A stretch of DNA of 64,000 bases from positions 1-64,000 of the forward strand of contig NZ_AP028065.1 of the NCBI RefSeq assembly GCF_030297135.1, read 5' to 3'. The stretch is from Pseudoalteromonas apostichopi. GTDB lineage: Bacteria > Pseudomonadota > Gammaproteobacteria > Enterobacterales > Alteromonadaceae. A model generated the notes under the pieces. It ran no database searches. It was given only the letters and a program-made list of their open reading frames with translations, and was not told where the DNA came from. The position numbers were made by a program, and so were the translations under genes. Below, in pieces: positions 1 through 7,162 of the stretch. How positions within the stretch are numbered: the first letter of the stretch is position 1; every line of letters starts with the position of its first letter.

Positions 1-653
1 CATCCATTGCCCGCATGAAGTCAGACATGGCAGGCGCAGCAGCAGTACTAGGTACTGTAAAAGCAATGGCACTTGCTAAAGCCGACACTAACGTAGTTGC
101 TGTGATGGGCATGGCTGCAAATATGGTGTCACAGTTTTCTGTAGCGCCGGGTGATGTAGTTAGAACTGCTGAAGGTTTAAGCGTTGAGATTGTCAATACG
201 GATGCTGAAGGCCGCTTAGTTCTAAGTGACGCAATGTGGTATGCCCGCGACAAGTTTAAGCCGAGCATTATGGTAGATGTTGCAACCCTAACAGGCTCTA
301 AAATTCGTGCTGTGGGTAATGAATATGCTGCGGTATTCTCTGATGACGATACACTTGTTGAGCAGTTAACAGTGGCTGGTAAACAAGTAAACGAAAACCT
401 ATGGCGTTTACCACTAGGTTACAAAGATGCCTTAAAATCAGACATTGCTGACCTAAAAAATATCGGCTCACATGGCCCTGGGGCGACTACAGCTGCAAGT
501 TTCTTACAACACTTTGCTGGTGAAACTCGCTGGGTTCACATTGATATTGCTGGCAACGCGCTAAACTCTAAAGCTAAAGATGAACTAGCTGAAGGCGGAA
601 CTGGTTACGGTGTACGTTTATTATCTAATTGGTTATTAAATAACGCACAGTAA
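1..653 (+). CDS. M17 cytosol leucyl aminopeptidase, C-terminal part
   Basis: The reading frame is open from the left edge (frame of base 3), so the gene begins before the window and only the C-terminal catalytic domain is present. It carries the M17 signature NTDAEGRLVLSDAM, which supplies metal ligands (the Asp and Glu of DAEGR) and the catalytic Arg. The preceding MKSDMAGAAAV stretch matches the metal-binding KSDM segment. Family members are hexameric di-metal (Zn/Mn) aminopeptidases that release N-terminal residues from peptides in the cytoplasm. Whether this is PepA or a paralogue such as PepB cannot be decided without the N-terminus. The GPGATTAASFLQHF and WVHIDIAG segments near the end are typical of the family. 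Confidence 0.93.
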   Translation, partial: SIARMKSDMAGAAAVLGTVKAMALAKADTNVVAVMGMAANMVSQFSVAPGDVVRTAEGLSVEIVNTDAEGRLVLSDAMWYARDKFKPSIMVDVATLTGSKIRAVGNEYAAVFSDDDTLVEQLTVAGKQVNENLWRLPLGYKDALKSDIADLKNIGSHGPGATTAASFLQHFAGETRWVHIDIAGNALNSKAKDELAEGGTGYGVRLLSNWLLNNAQ

Positions 654-669
654 TTGCTATTGCACTTTT

Positions 670-699
670 CAAGTGGCTATAAGTAATTATAGCCGCTTG
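670..699 (+). terminator. Hairpin after the aminopeptidase gene
   Basis: 13-bp arms (CAAGTGGCTATAA / TTATAGCCGCTTG, one mismatch) around a 4-nt loop, 17 nt after the stop codon. No strong T-run follows, so termination is plausible but not certain. Confidence 0.45.
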
Positions 700-803
700 A
701 TTGTCATGAGTTTGTCTAATTAACACCAAAGACACATTTACATCATCAACATCCACCCTATATGCTAAGAAGCATTAAGGGATAATAATAAGATTAATGA
801 GTA

Positions 804-1472
804 ATGACGACGACCAATAGCACACCTAAGATTATGGCGCTCACTACACACAGCATTTTTTTTGATGCCTACGTGACAGGAAGCGACACACTTAATACAC
901 AAAAGAAAATATGGGCATTAGCTCAGTACTGTAAAAATAGTGATGATTTTGTTGATGTAGTTCCTGCCAATAATAATTTAACCCTATATTTAAAAGAACC
1001 AACTCAACTTGCAGGCTGGCTACCAAGATTACTTGAGCAATGGCACGAACTTAAATCCAGTGACTTTAATTCGCGTCATCATAAGTTAGCTACGCGCTAC
1101 GGCGGTGAATATGGGCCTGATATCGCGCATGTTGCTAAGCATCATAACCTCTCTGTCGACGATGTTGCTCAAATGCACAGCAATGCCAAATACCACGTTC
1201 TGTTTTTAGGCTTTAAACCCGGCTTTGCTTATTTAGATGGTTTAAATCCAAAGCTTTTTACACCTCGTCATGCTGAACCACGGCTTTCTGTACCAAAAGG
1301 TTCTGTTGCTATCGGCGGTGAACAAACGGGTATTTACCCTGAAACTTCCCCCGGTGGCTGGCAGATTATCGGCCATACAGATTTTAAATTATTTGATATT
1401 AATGCAGCTTCACCATGTGCTATTGAGCCCGGCGATACTTTAGAGTTTGTTATTCAGGAGGTGTTAAAATGA
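804..1472 (+). CDS. pxpB: 5-oxoprolinase subunit PxpB (KipI / allophanate hydrolase subunit 1 family)
   Basis: A 222-residue protein of the KipI/AHS1 family. The family core LGFKPGFAYL lies near residues 133-143, followed by the PRLSVPKGSVAIGG and ETSPGGWQIIG motifs. With PxpC and PxpA, PxpB forms the ATP-dependent bacterial 5-oxoprolinase that opens 5-oxoproline (pyroglutamate) to glutamate. It overlaps pxpC by 4 bases (ATGA), so the two subunits are translationally coupled. No pxpA (LamB/YcsF) gene is adjacent. The ATG at 804 has no convincing Shine-Dalgarno; an in-frame ATG about 10 codons later (MALTTHSIFF) is an alternative start. Confidence 0.88.
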   Translation: MTTTNSTPKIMALTTHSIFFDAYVTGSDTLNTQKKIWALAQYCKNSDDFVDVVPANNNLTLYLKEPTQLAGWLPRLLEQWHELKSSDFNSRHHKLATRYGGEYGPDIAHVAKHHNLSVDDVAQMHSNAKYHVLFLGFKPGFAYLDGLNPKLFTPRHAEPRLSVPKGSVAIGGEQTGIYPETSPGGWQIIGHTDFKLFDINAASPCAIEPGDTLEFVIQEVLK

Positions 1473-2404
1473 TCACTATCATCAAACCTGGCATGCAAAT
1501 GTCTATACAAGATCAAGGTCGCACAGGATCTCGTCACTTAGGAATTGGTCAATCTGGTTGTATCGACCCTTATGCGCAAATAATAACGAACCGTTTAGTC
1601 GGCAATGATGATAATAATCCAGTAATCGAAATCACCTTAGGTCTTGCTGAGATACAATTTGATAATGATTATTACATTGCACTGCATGGCACTGATATGA
1701 AAGCCACAGTGAACGGCAATGCCGTGGAACCAGGATGGAGTTTTTATATCAAAAAAGGTGATGTATTAAAGCTCAATGCAGCACGCCATGGTTTTAGAAG
1801 TTACCTTGCTATTGGCGGCGAGTGGCATTTACCAGAGCCTATTTTAGATTCTTACTCAACTGATATTTTAGCTGGTTTTGGTGGTTTAACCGGTCACGCA
1901 CTGCAAACTGGTGATACCTTTCAAATTACGCCTAAGTACAAGACCAAAATTGGTTTAGGCGCCATGCTACCACCTAAAAGTACGCAAATACGTATTCATG
2001 CTGCACCACACGCCGCTTTGCTACCTAAAAACACCATAGTAAACTTTATTAATCATTCATGGCATGTGTCTCCTAACAGCAACCGCATGGGCACAAGACT
2101 ATTAAGTGATGAGTGTGATATCAGCCATGATATTTCACTACCATCTATGGCTGTTGCTCCTGGGTGTATCCAGTTACCACCAAACGGTGAACCCATAGTG
2201 CTTTTAAATGATGCGCAAACAACGGGGGGTTACCCATTACTTGGTACAGTGATCGAAGCAGATCTTCGTCACTTTGCACAATTAAAACCAGGCGATTTCT
2301 TACACTTTAAGTTTGTGACACTCAAAGAAGCGCATGAAGCACAAGAAAAGCTAACTGCACACTTAAATCAACTTGCGATAGCCCTTAACTATATTAATAA
2401 ATAA
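1469..2404 (+). CDS. pxpC: 5-oxoprolinase subunit PxpC (biotin-dependent carboxyltransferase-like)
   Basis: A 311-residue AHS2/KipA-family protein starting with MITIIKPGMQMSIQDQGRTG, the classical N-terminus of this family, where the GxxxxxQDxGR motif is conserved. The start is set by a strong AGGAGGT ribosome binding site inside the end of pxpB and by the ATGA overlap. It is the partner of PxpB in 5-oxoproline hydrolysis. The sequence PNSNRMGTRL and the late segment NDAQTTGGYPLLGTV are family hallmarks. An alternative urea-carboxylase/allophanate role is less likely because no biotin-carboxylase gene is nearby. Confidence 0.88.
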   Translation: MITIIKPGMQMSIQDQGRTGSRHLGIGQSGCIDPYAQIITNRLVGNDDNNPVIEITLGLAEIQFDNDYYIALHGTDMKATVNGNAVEPGWSFYIKKGDVLKLNAARHGFRSYLAIGGEWHLPEPILDSYSTDILAGFGGLTGHALQTGDTFQITPKYKTKIGLGAMLPPKSTQIRIHAAPHAALLPKNTIVNFINHSWHVSPNSNRMGTRLLSDECDISHDISLPSMAVAPGCIQLPPNGEPIVLLNDAQTTGGYPLLGTVIEADLRHFAQLKPGDFLHFKFVTLKEAHEAQEKLTAHLNQLAIALNYINK

Positions 2405-2430
2405 CTCATAATTTATTTAAGTTAAAATTA

Positions 2431-2455
2431 GCGAGCAAAGCTAACCTTTGCTCGC
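2431..2455 (+). terminator. Hairpin after pxpC
   Basis: Perfect 10-bp arms GCGAGCAAAG / CTTTGCTCGC around CTAAC, 26 nt after the pxpC stop. The following sequence is only moderately T-rich. Confidence 0.5.
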
Positions 2456-2510
2456 GCTATCTTTACGACTTGTCTATACATTTAAAAAGGTAAAAAACCA
2501 CACATTTTTT

Positions 2511-2634
2511 TGCACCAAAGCTGTGCAGGTCATTTAGTAATAAGAGCCTTTATTTTAGGCCCTATATCACCCAATTTGTGCAAATCAAGCATTTAAACTG
2601 CTCAGCCTTTAACCACTTACCCCATACTGGTGCA
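2511..2634. promoter_or_regulatory. Cluster of NtrC-like binding sites upstream of asnB
   Basis: Three 17-bp sites fit the enterobacterial NtrC pattern TGCACCA-N3-TGGTGCA to differing degrees: TGCACCAAAGCTGTGCA (2511-2527), ATCACCCAATTTGTGCA (2566-2582) and TACCCCATACTGGTGCA (2618-2634). A further half-site AGGTGCA lies at 2648-2654. Nitrogen control of a glutamine-consuming asparagine synthase would make sense. No matching sigma-54 -24/-12 element was found downstream, so the regulator's identity is inferred. Confidence 0.45.
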
Positions 2635-2774
2635 AAGACATAATCCTAGGTGCATATTTTATTCTCAATTAATTAAAAAACCTGTGTGACTTAGGTAATT
2701 ATTTCTGTTAAAACAAACATTCGCAGTTATATAAATTCTGTTAACTGCGCACATAATTGGAATGAGGAGTCACT

Positions 2775-4442
2775 ATGTGTTCAATATTTGGGGTATTAGA
2801 TATTAAATCTGATCCCACTCAATTGCGAAGCCAAGCAATTGAGATGTCAAAACTATTAAGACACCGCGGACCAGATTGGTCTGGCGTATATTCATCTGAT
2901 AAAGCTATTTTAGTGCATGAACGTCTTGCTATTGTTGGCGTTTCGAGTGGTGCACAACCATTGTACAACCCAGAGCGTACAAATATTCTTGCTGTTAATG
3001 GTGAAATTTATAACCACAAAGAATTAGCCGCAAGCTTAGAAACTGATTTTACTTTTCAAACTCAGTCAGACTGTGAAGTTATTTTGGCTTTATATAAGCA
3101 AAAAGGCCCTGAGTTTTTAGACGATTTAAATGGTATTTTTGCCTTTTGCTTATACGATGAAGAGCAAGATGCCTACTTAATTGGTCGTGACCATATCGGT
3201 ATTATTCCACTTTATACAGGTCATGATGAACATGGTAACTTTTATGTTGCTTCAGAACTGAAAGCACTTTCGCCAATTTGTAAACATATTGAAGAATTCC
3301 CTCCGGGTCATTTCTTATGGAGCAAGGATGGGCAACTTCGTAAATACTACAGTCGTGATTGGCAAAGCTATGATGCTGTAAAAGACAACGAAGCAAAAAC
3401 AAGCGATGTAAAAGAAGGTTTAGAGGCTGCTGTTAAACGTCAATTAATGTGTGACGTTCCATATGGCGTTCTATTATCAGGTGGTTTAGATTCATCTGTT
3501 ATCTCGGCTATTACGCAACGTTTTGCTGCAAAACGTATCGAAGACAATGACGAGTCTGATGCTTGGTGGCCAAAACTACATTCATTCTCTGTGGGTCTTG
3601 AAGGTTCGCCTGATTTAGCAGCTGCACAAAAAGTAGCTGATATGATTGGTACGATTCACCACCCTATTCACTTTACAATTCAAGAAGGTATTGATGCACT
3701 ACGTGAAGTGATTTATCACATCGAAACGTATGATGTAACAACCATTCGTGCCTCAACACCAATGTATTTAATGGCGCGCCAAATTAAAGCTATGGGTATT
3801 AAAATGGTGTTGTCTGGTGAAGGTGCCGATGAGCTTTTTGGGGGTTACCTTTACTTCCACAAAGCGCCAAACGCGCAAGAGTTCCATGAAGAGCTTAATC
3901 GTAAGGTATCAAAACTAAATATGTTTGATTGCTTACGTGCTAATAAATCGATGGCAGCATGGGGCGTTGAAGCGCGTGTTCCATTCTTAGATAAAGAGTT
4001 CGTTGATGTAGCAATGCGCATCAACCCAGAAGCGAAAATGTGTAAAGACGGTAAAATTGAAAAACACATCATTCGTGAAGCGTTTGACGGCTATTTACCA
4101 GACGAAGTGCTTTGGCGCCAAAAAGAACAATTCTCTGATGGTGTTGGTTATAACTGGATTGATACTTTAAAAGAGTATGTAAACGATCAAGTTAGTGATC
4201 AAGACCTAGCTAATGCAAAATACAAATACCCGATTAATACCCCAGATTCTAAAGAGGCGTATTTCTATCGTAATATTTTTGAAGAGCACTTCCCAGGTGA
4301 TGCAGCTGCGAAATGTGTTCCGCATGGCAAATCAGTTGCTTGTTCAACTCCTGAAGCGCTTGCATGGGATGCATCATTCCAAAATAATGCTGATCCTTCG
4401 GGTCGAGCTGCGGGCGTTCATAACGACGCGTACAAGAAGTAG
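2775..4442 (+). CDS. asnB: Asparagine synthase B (glutamine-hydrolysing)
   Basis: Converts aspartate, glutamine and ATP to asparagine and glutamate in the cytoplasm. At 555 residues it is almost the same length as E. coli AsnB. The mature N-terminal nucleophile is Cys2 (MCSIFGVLD), opening an Ntn-type glutaminase domain with RHRGPDWSG and AVNGEIYNH motifs. The C-terminal synthetase domain has the ATP-pyrophosphatase loop SGGLDSS at residues 235-241 and GEGADELFGGY further on. It stands alone between hairpins, behind an upstream region with NtrC-like repeats. The start is supported by a GAGGAG ribosome binding site. Confidence 0.97.
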   Translation: MCSIFGVLDIKSDPTQLRSQAIEMSKLLRHRGPDWSGVYSSDKAILVHERLAIVGVSSGAQPLYNPERTNILAVNGEIYNHKELAASLETDFTFQTQSDCEVILALYKQKGPEFLDDLNGIFAFCLYDEEQDAYLIGRDHIGIIPLYTGHDEHGNFYVASELKALSPICKHIEEFPPGHFLWSKDGQLRKYYSRDWQSYDAVKDNEAKTSDVKEGLEAAVKRQLMCDVPYGVLLSGGLDSSVISAITQRFAAKRIEDNDESDAWWPKLHSFSVGLEGSPDLAAAQKVADMIGTIHHPIHFTIQEGIDALREVIYHIETYDVTTIRASTPMYLMARQIKAMGIKMVLSGEGADELFGGYLYFHKAPNAQEFHEELNRKVSKLNMFDCLRANKSMAAWGVEARVPFLDKEFVDVAMRINPEAKMCKDGKIEKHIIREAFDGYLPDEVLWRQKEQFSDGVGYNWIDTLKEYVNDQVSDQDLANAKYKYPINTPDSKEAYFYRNIFEEHFPGDAAAKCVPHGKSVACSTPEALAWDASFQNNADPSGRAAGVHNDAYKK

Positions 4443-4774
4443 TAAATTTGTGCTGCAAACACTATGTTTGCAGCACTTTCATCTCAACTAAAATAATTTG
4501 CTTTGAAATAATACTGTCATCAAATTATTCCTCACCTGCAGCAATTTGTTCACAATTCCAACAAAAAAAGAAAAAAACTGCATTTATTCGGCTGTTTAGG
4601 GACAAAACCATTTACATTTTTTTTCGAGCTCCTACACTAAAGATTAGACTTTGGTACAAATTTAGTTCGTCTACAAACTATTTTTTAATTTCCTACGTAA
4701 AAACAGGATTAGTTGAACTTGTGCCATCCGGCCGTTTAGCTTTCTGCTAGATATAACTACAACAAGAGGTATTC
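4443..4774. other. Intergenic region asnB to BCCT transporter
   Basis: 332 bases holding the asnB hairpin (4451-4475) and, at the end, an AAGAGGT ribosome binding site for the transporter. The middle is AT-rich with several A and T runs. No promoter could be called with confidence and no gene was recognised. Confidence 0.6.
4451..4475 (+). terminator. asnB terminator hairpin
   Basis: Perfect 10-bp arms TGCTGCAAAC / GTTTGCAGCA around ACTAT, starting 8 nt after the asnB stop, followed by a CTTTC stretch. Confidence 0.6.
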
Positions 4775-6349
4775 ATGAGCGAACATCATGATAAGTACAG
4801 TATCGACAATACCGACTATACCGTCGGTCAGGACAATGTACAAAAATGGGGTTTTGATGTGCATAACCCTGTATTTGGCATCAGCGCTGGTTTAATTGCC
4901 CTATTCTTAGTGGCAACATTAGTTTCAGATGCTGAAACAGCAAAAACTACCCTGAATGGTATTAAAAACGACATTATTAATAATTTTGATGGCTTTTTTA
5001 TGTGGTCAGCAAACTTATTCGTATTGTTTTGCTTAGCATTAATTGTTTCACCATACGGTAATATCCGCCTTGGTGGTAAAGAAGCTCGCCCAACTCACTC
5101 TCGTATTTCTTGGTTAGCAATGCTATTTGCTGCAGGTATGGGTATTGGGTTAATGTTTTGGGGCGTAGCAGAGCCAGTCGCGTACTTTACAGGCTGGTAT
5201 GAAACACCACTAGGCGTTGAAGCAAACACACCAGAAGCCGCTAAATTGGCAATGGGCGCAACTATGTTCCATTGGGGTCTGCACCCTTGGGCAATTTACG
5301 CTGTTGTTTCTCTTTCGTTGGCATTCTTTTGCTACAACAAAGGGCTACCTTTATCTATTCGCTCTATTTTTTACCCTATTTTAGGCGACAAAGCATGGGG
5401 CTGGCCTGGGCATTTAATCGATATTCTAGCAGTGCTTGCTACCCTATTTGGCCTTGCGACCTCACTTGGATTAGGCGCACAACAAGCGGCCGCAGGTATT
5501 AACCATGTATTTGGCACTGATAGCGGAATTGGTTTACAAATAGGCGTTATTGTTGGTGTAACTCTACTGGCTGTGATCTCTGTTGTTCGTGGTATTGATG
5601 GCGGTGTAAAACTGCTTAGCAACGTAAACATGCTTATCGCTCTAGTGTTACTAGTATTTGTTGCAATCGTTGGCTTTGCCGCAGCTTTTGGCAACCTTCC
5701 TAACACAGTAATGGGTTATGTTGAAAATATCATTCCACTTAGTAATCCACATGGTCGTGAAGATGAGACATGGATGCACGGCTGGACAGTATTCTATTGG
5801 GCTTGGTGGATTTCATGGTCACCGTTTGTAGGTATGTTCATTGCGCGCGTATCTGAAGGCCGTACAATTCGTGAGTTCTTAATTGCTGTACTACTAGTCC
5901 CAACTATTGTCACCATCTTCTGGATGTCAATTTATGGTGGTATTGCTATTGAACAAGTGGTTGATAAAGTAGGTGTGCTAGGTGAAAAAGGTTTAACCGA
6001 TGTACCACTGGCTATGTTCCAAATGTTTGAAGCTCTGCCAATGTCGCAAGTGCTTTCGTTCATTGCTATTGTGCTGGTACTTGTGTTCTTTATCACTTCA
6101 TCAGACTCAGGTTCATTAGTAATCGACTCAATCACTGCAGGTGGTAAAGTTGATGCCCCTGTACCACAGCGTATTTTCTGGGCATCAATTGAGGGTGCTA
6201 TTGCAGCGGCACTTGTTTGGATTGGTGGTACACAAGCTATCGAAGCATTACAAGCTGGAGCCGTATCAACTGGCTTACCTTTCACATTTGTATTGCTACT
6301 TATGTGTGTGAGTTTAATCCTTGGTTTAAGAACAGAACCGAGAAACTAA
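4775..6349 (+). CDS. BCCT-family betaine/carnitine/choline transporter
   Basis: A 524-residue inner-membrane transporter with about 12 hydrophobic segments. It carries the BCCT signature GMGIGLMFWGVAEPVAYF (residues about 121-138) and the aromatic-rich YWAWWISWSPFVGMFIARVSEGRTIREF segment around TM8 and the amphipathic helix. The family imports quaternary ammonium compatible solutes with Na+ or H+. The exact substrate (glycine betaine, choline, carnitine) cannot be read from sequence. The C-terminus is short after the last helix, without a long osmosensing tail. An AAGAGGT ribosome binding site lies just before the ATG. It is monocistronic, ending at a strong terminator. Confidence 0.93.
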   Translation: MSEHHDKYSIDNTDYTVGQDNVQKWGFDVHNPVFGISAGLIALFLVATLVSDAETAKTTLNGIKNDIINNFDGFFMWSANLFVLFCLALIVSPYGNIRLGGKEARPTHSRISWLAMLFAAGMGIGLMFWGVAEPVAYFTGWYETPLGVEANTPEAAKLAMGATMFHWGLHPWAIYAVVSLSLAFFCYNKGLPLSIRSIFYPILGDKAWGWPGHLIDILAVLATLFGLATSLGLGAQQAAAGINHVFGTDSGIGLQIGVIVGVTLLAVISVVRGIDGGVKLLSNVNMLIALVLLVFVAIVGFAAAFGNLPNTVMGYVENIIPLSNPHGREDETWMHGWTVFYWAWWISWSPFVGMFIARVSEGRTIREFLIAVLLVPTIVTIFWMSIYGGIAIEQVVDKVGVLGEKGLTDVPLAMFQMFEALPMSQVLSFIAIVLVLVFFITSSDSGSLVIDSITAGGKVDAPVPQRIFWASIEGAIAAALVWIGGTQAIEALQAGAVSTGLPFTFVLLLMCVSLILGLRTEPRN

Positions 6350-6370
6350 CCACTCAGCTCGAAATAATAA

Positions 6371-6396
6371 AAACGCCGCATTTGCGGCGTTTTTTA
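6371..6396. terminator. Bidirectional terminator between the BCCT gene and the exonuclease gene
   Basis: GC-rich stem AACGCCGCA / TGCGGCGTT flanked by A and T runs on both sides. It serves the plus-strand transporter and could also stop the convergent exonuclease transcript. Confidence 0.88.
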
Positions 6397-6454
6397 TTTA
6401 TAGGCTTTGGTCAATTAATTTAAATTACCCGATATATAGTCGGTGCAACGGTTG

Positions 6455-7162
6455 TTATATAAGAAATTCGCTTAGCGGCGTATCTTGGCGGTAATGATAT
6501 GCGATTTGCGCTTGTAATAGCTCTGCGGTAGCAGTGGCATCATTCAGCGCATTGTGGTTTTGATACGCGGGCAGCGAATAACGAATACGAGAATCAGCTA
6601 ATCGCACAGAATCAAGCTTAGAGTTGAATAATCGACCTAGTAACCCCTGCTTTGCTCGCAGAGCACGAGTTTCCAGATCTAGCGTGTCTATAACGGCAAA
6701 CTCAAGGCCTTCACCTAATCGAGCTTGCAACGCTTGATATAAAAAATGCCTTTCAATGGGTGCAAAATGCACCACAATCACTTTGCCCTTCAATGCTGTT
6801 AGCAATGGTTCCATAATTGTTGAGAAATCTGGCGCATCGCTTACTTCTGAATGGGTTATGCCATGAATAACAATCGACTCTTCAGCGAGCTTACGCCTTG
6901 GCTGAACAATCCAATGCTGGCTATCTTTACAAAAGATACGCTTAGTATTAAATGGGATTAAGCCGACACTGACTATATCGTCATTTTGAAAATTTAGACC
7001 TGTTGTCTCAAAATCAAGCGCCACTAAGGGAACGTCACAGATTGGTATCTTTAGGTCACAAATGGCAGATTCATAAAACTCTTGAATTAACGGCTGTTTA
7101 CTAGCAGCTAATAACTGCTGATACCGAGTCGGCCAATCAAGTTTTGCCCCTTGTTTTGCCAT
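6455..7162 (-). CDS. DEDDh-type 3'-5' exonuclease (DNA polymerase III epsilon-like)
   Basis: A 235-residue protein with the RNase T/DnaQ exonuclease fold. Exo I is VALDFETTG (Asp50, Glu52), and Exo III is HNALNDA (His203, Asp208), which fits DEDDh. In Exo II the usual H-N-x-x-F-D is replaced by HFAPIERHFL, so a Glu (E137) sits where the family normally has Asp. The roughly 45-residue N-terminal helical extension is atypical of DnaQ. It shares one base with the stop of the upstream DUF294 gene (TAATG), so the two are coupled and probably act together, but the substrate is unknown. Confidence 0.85.
   Translation of the reverse strand: MAKQGAKLDWPTRYQQLLAASKQPLIQEFYESAICDLKIPICDVPLVALDFETTGLNFQNDDIVSVGLIPFNTKRIFCKDSQHWIVQPRRKLAEESIVIHGITHSEVSDAPDFSTIMEPLLTALKGKVIVVHFAPIERHFLYQALQARLGEGLEFAVIDTLDLETRALRAKQGLLGRLFNSKLDSVRLADSRIRYSLPAYQNHNALNDATATAELLQAQIAYHYRQDTPLSEFLI

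Larger units (their letters stand above)
2405..2774. other. Intergenic regulatory region pxpC-asnB
   Basis: 370 bases without a gene. It contains a hairpin just after pxpC and a series of TGCACCA/TGGTGCA-type half-sites (2511-2527, 2566-2582, 2618-2634, single half-site 2648-2654) upstream of asnB. No clear sigma-70 or sigma-54 promoter was found. A GAGGAG ribosome binding site precedes the asnB ATG. Confidence 0.7.

Noticed and set aside
2655..2774. Possible sigma-54 promoter for asnB
   Set aside because: I looked for GG-N10-GC (-24/-12) downstream of the NtrC-like sites and found no pair at the right spacing.
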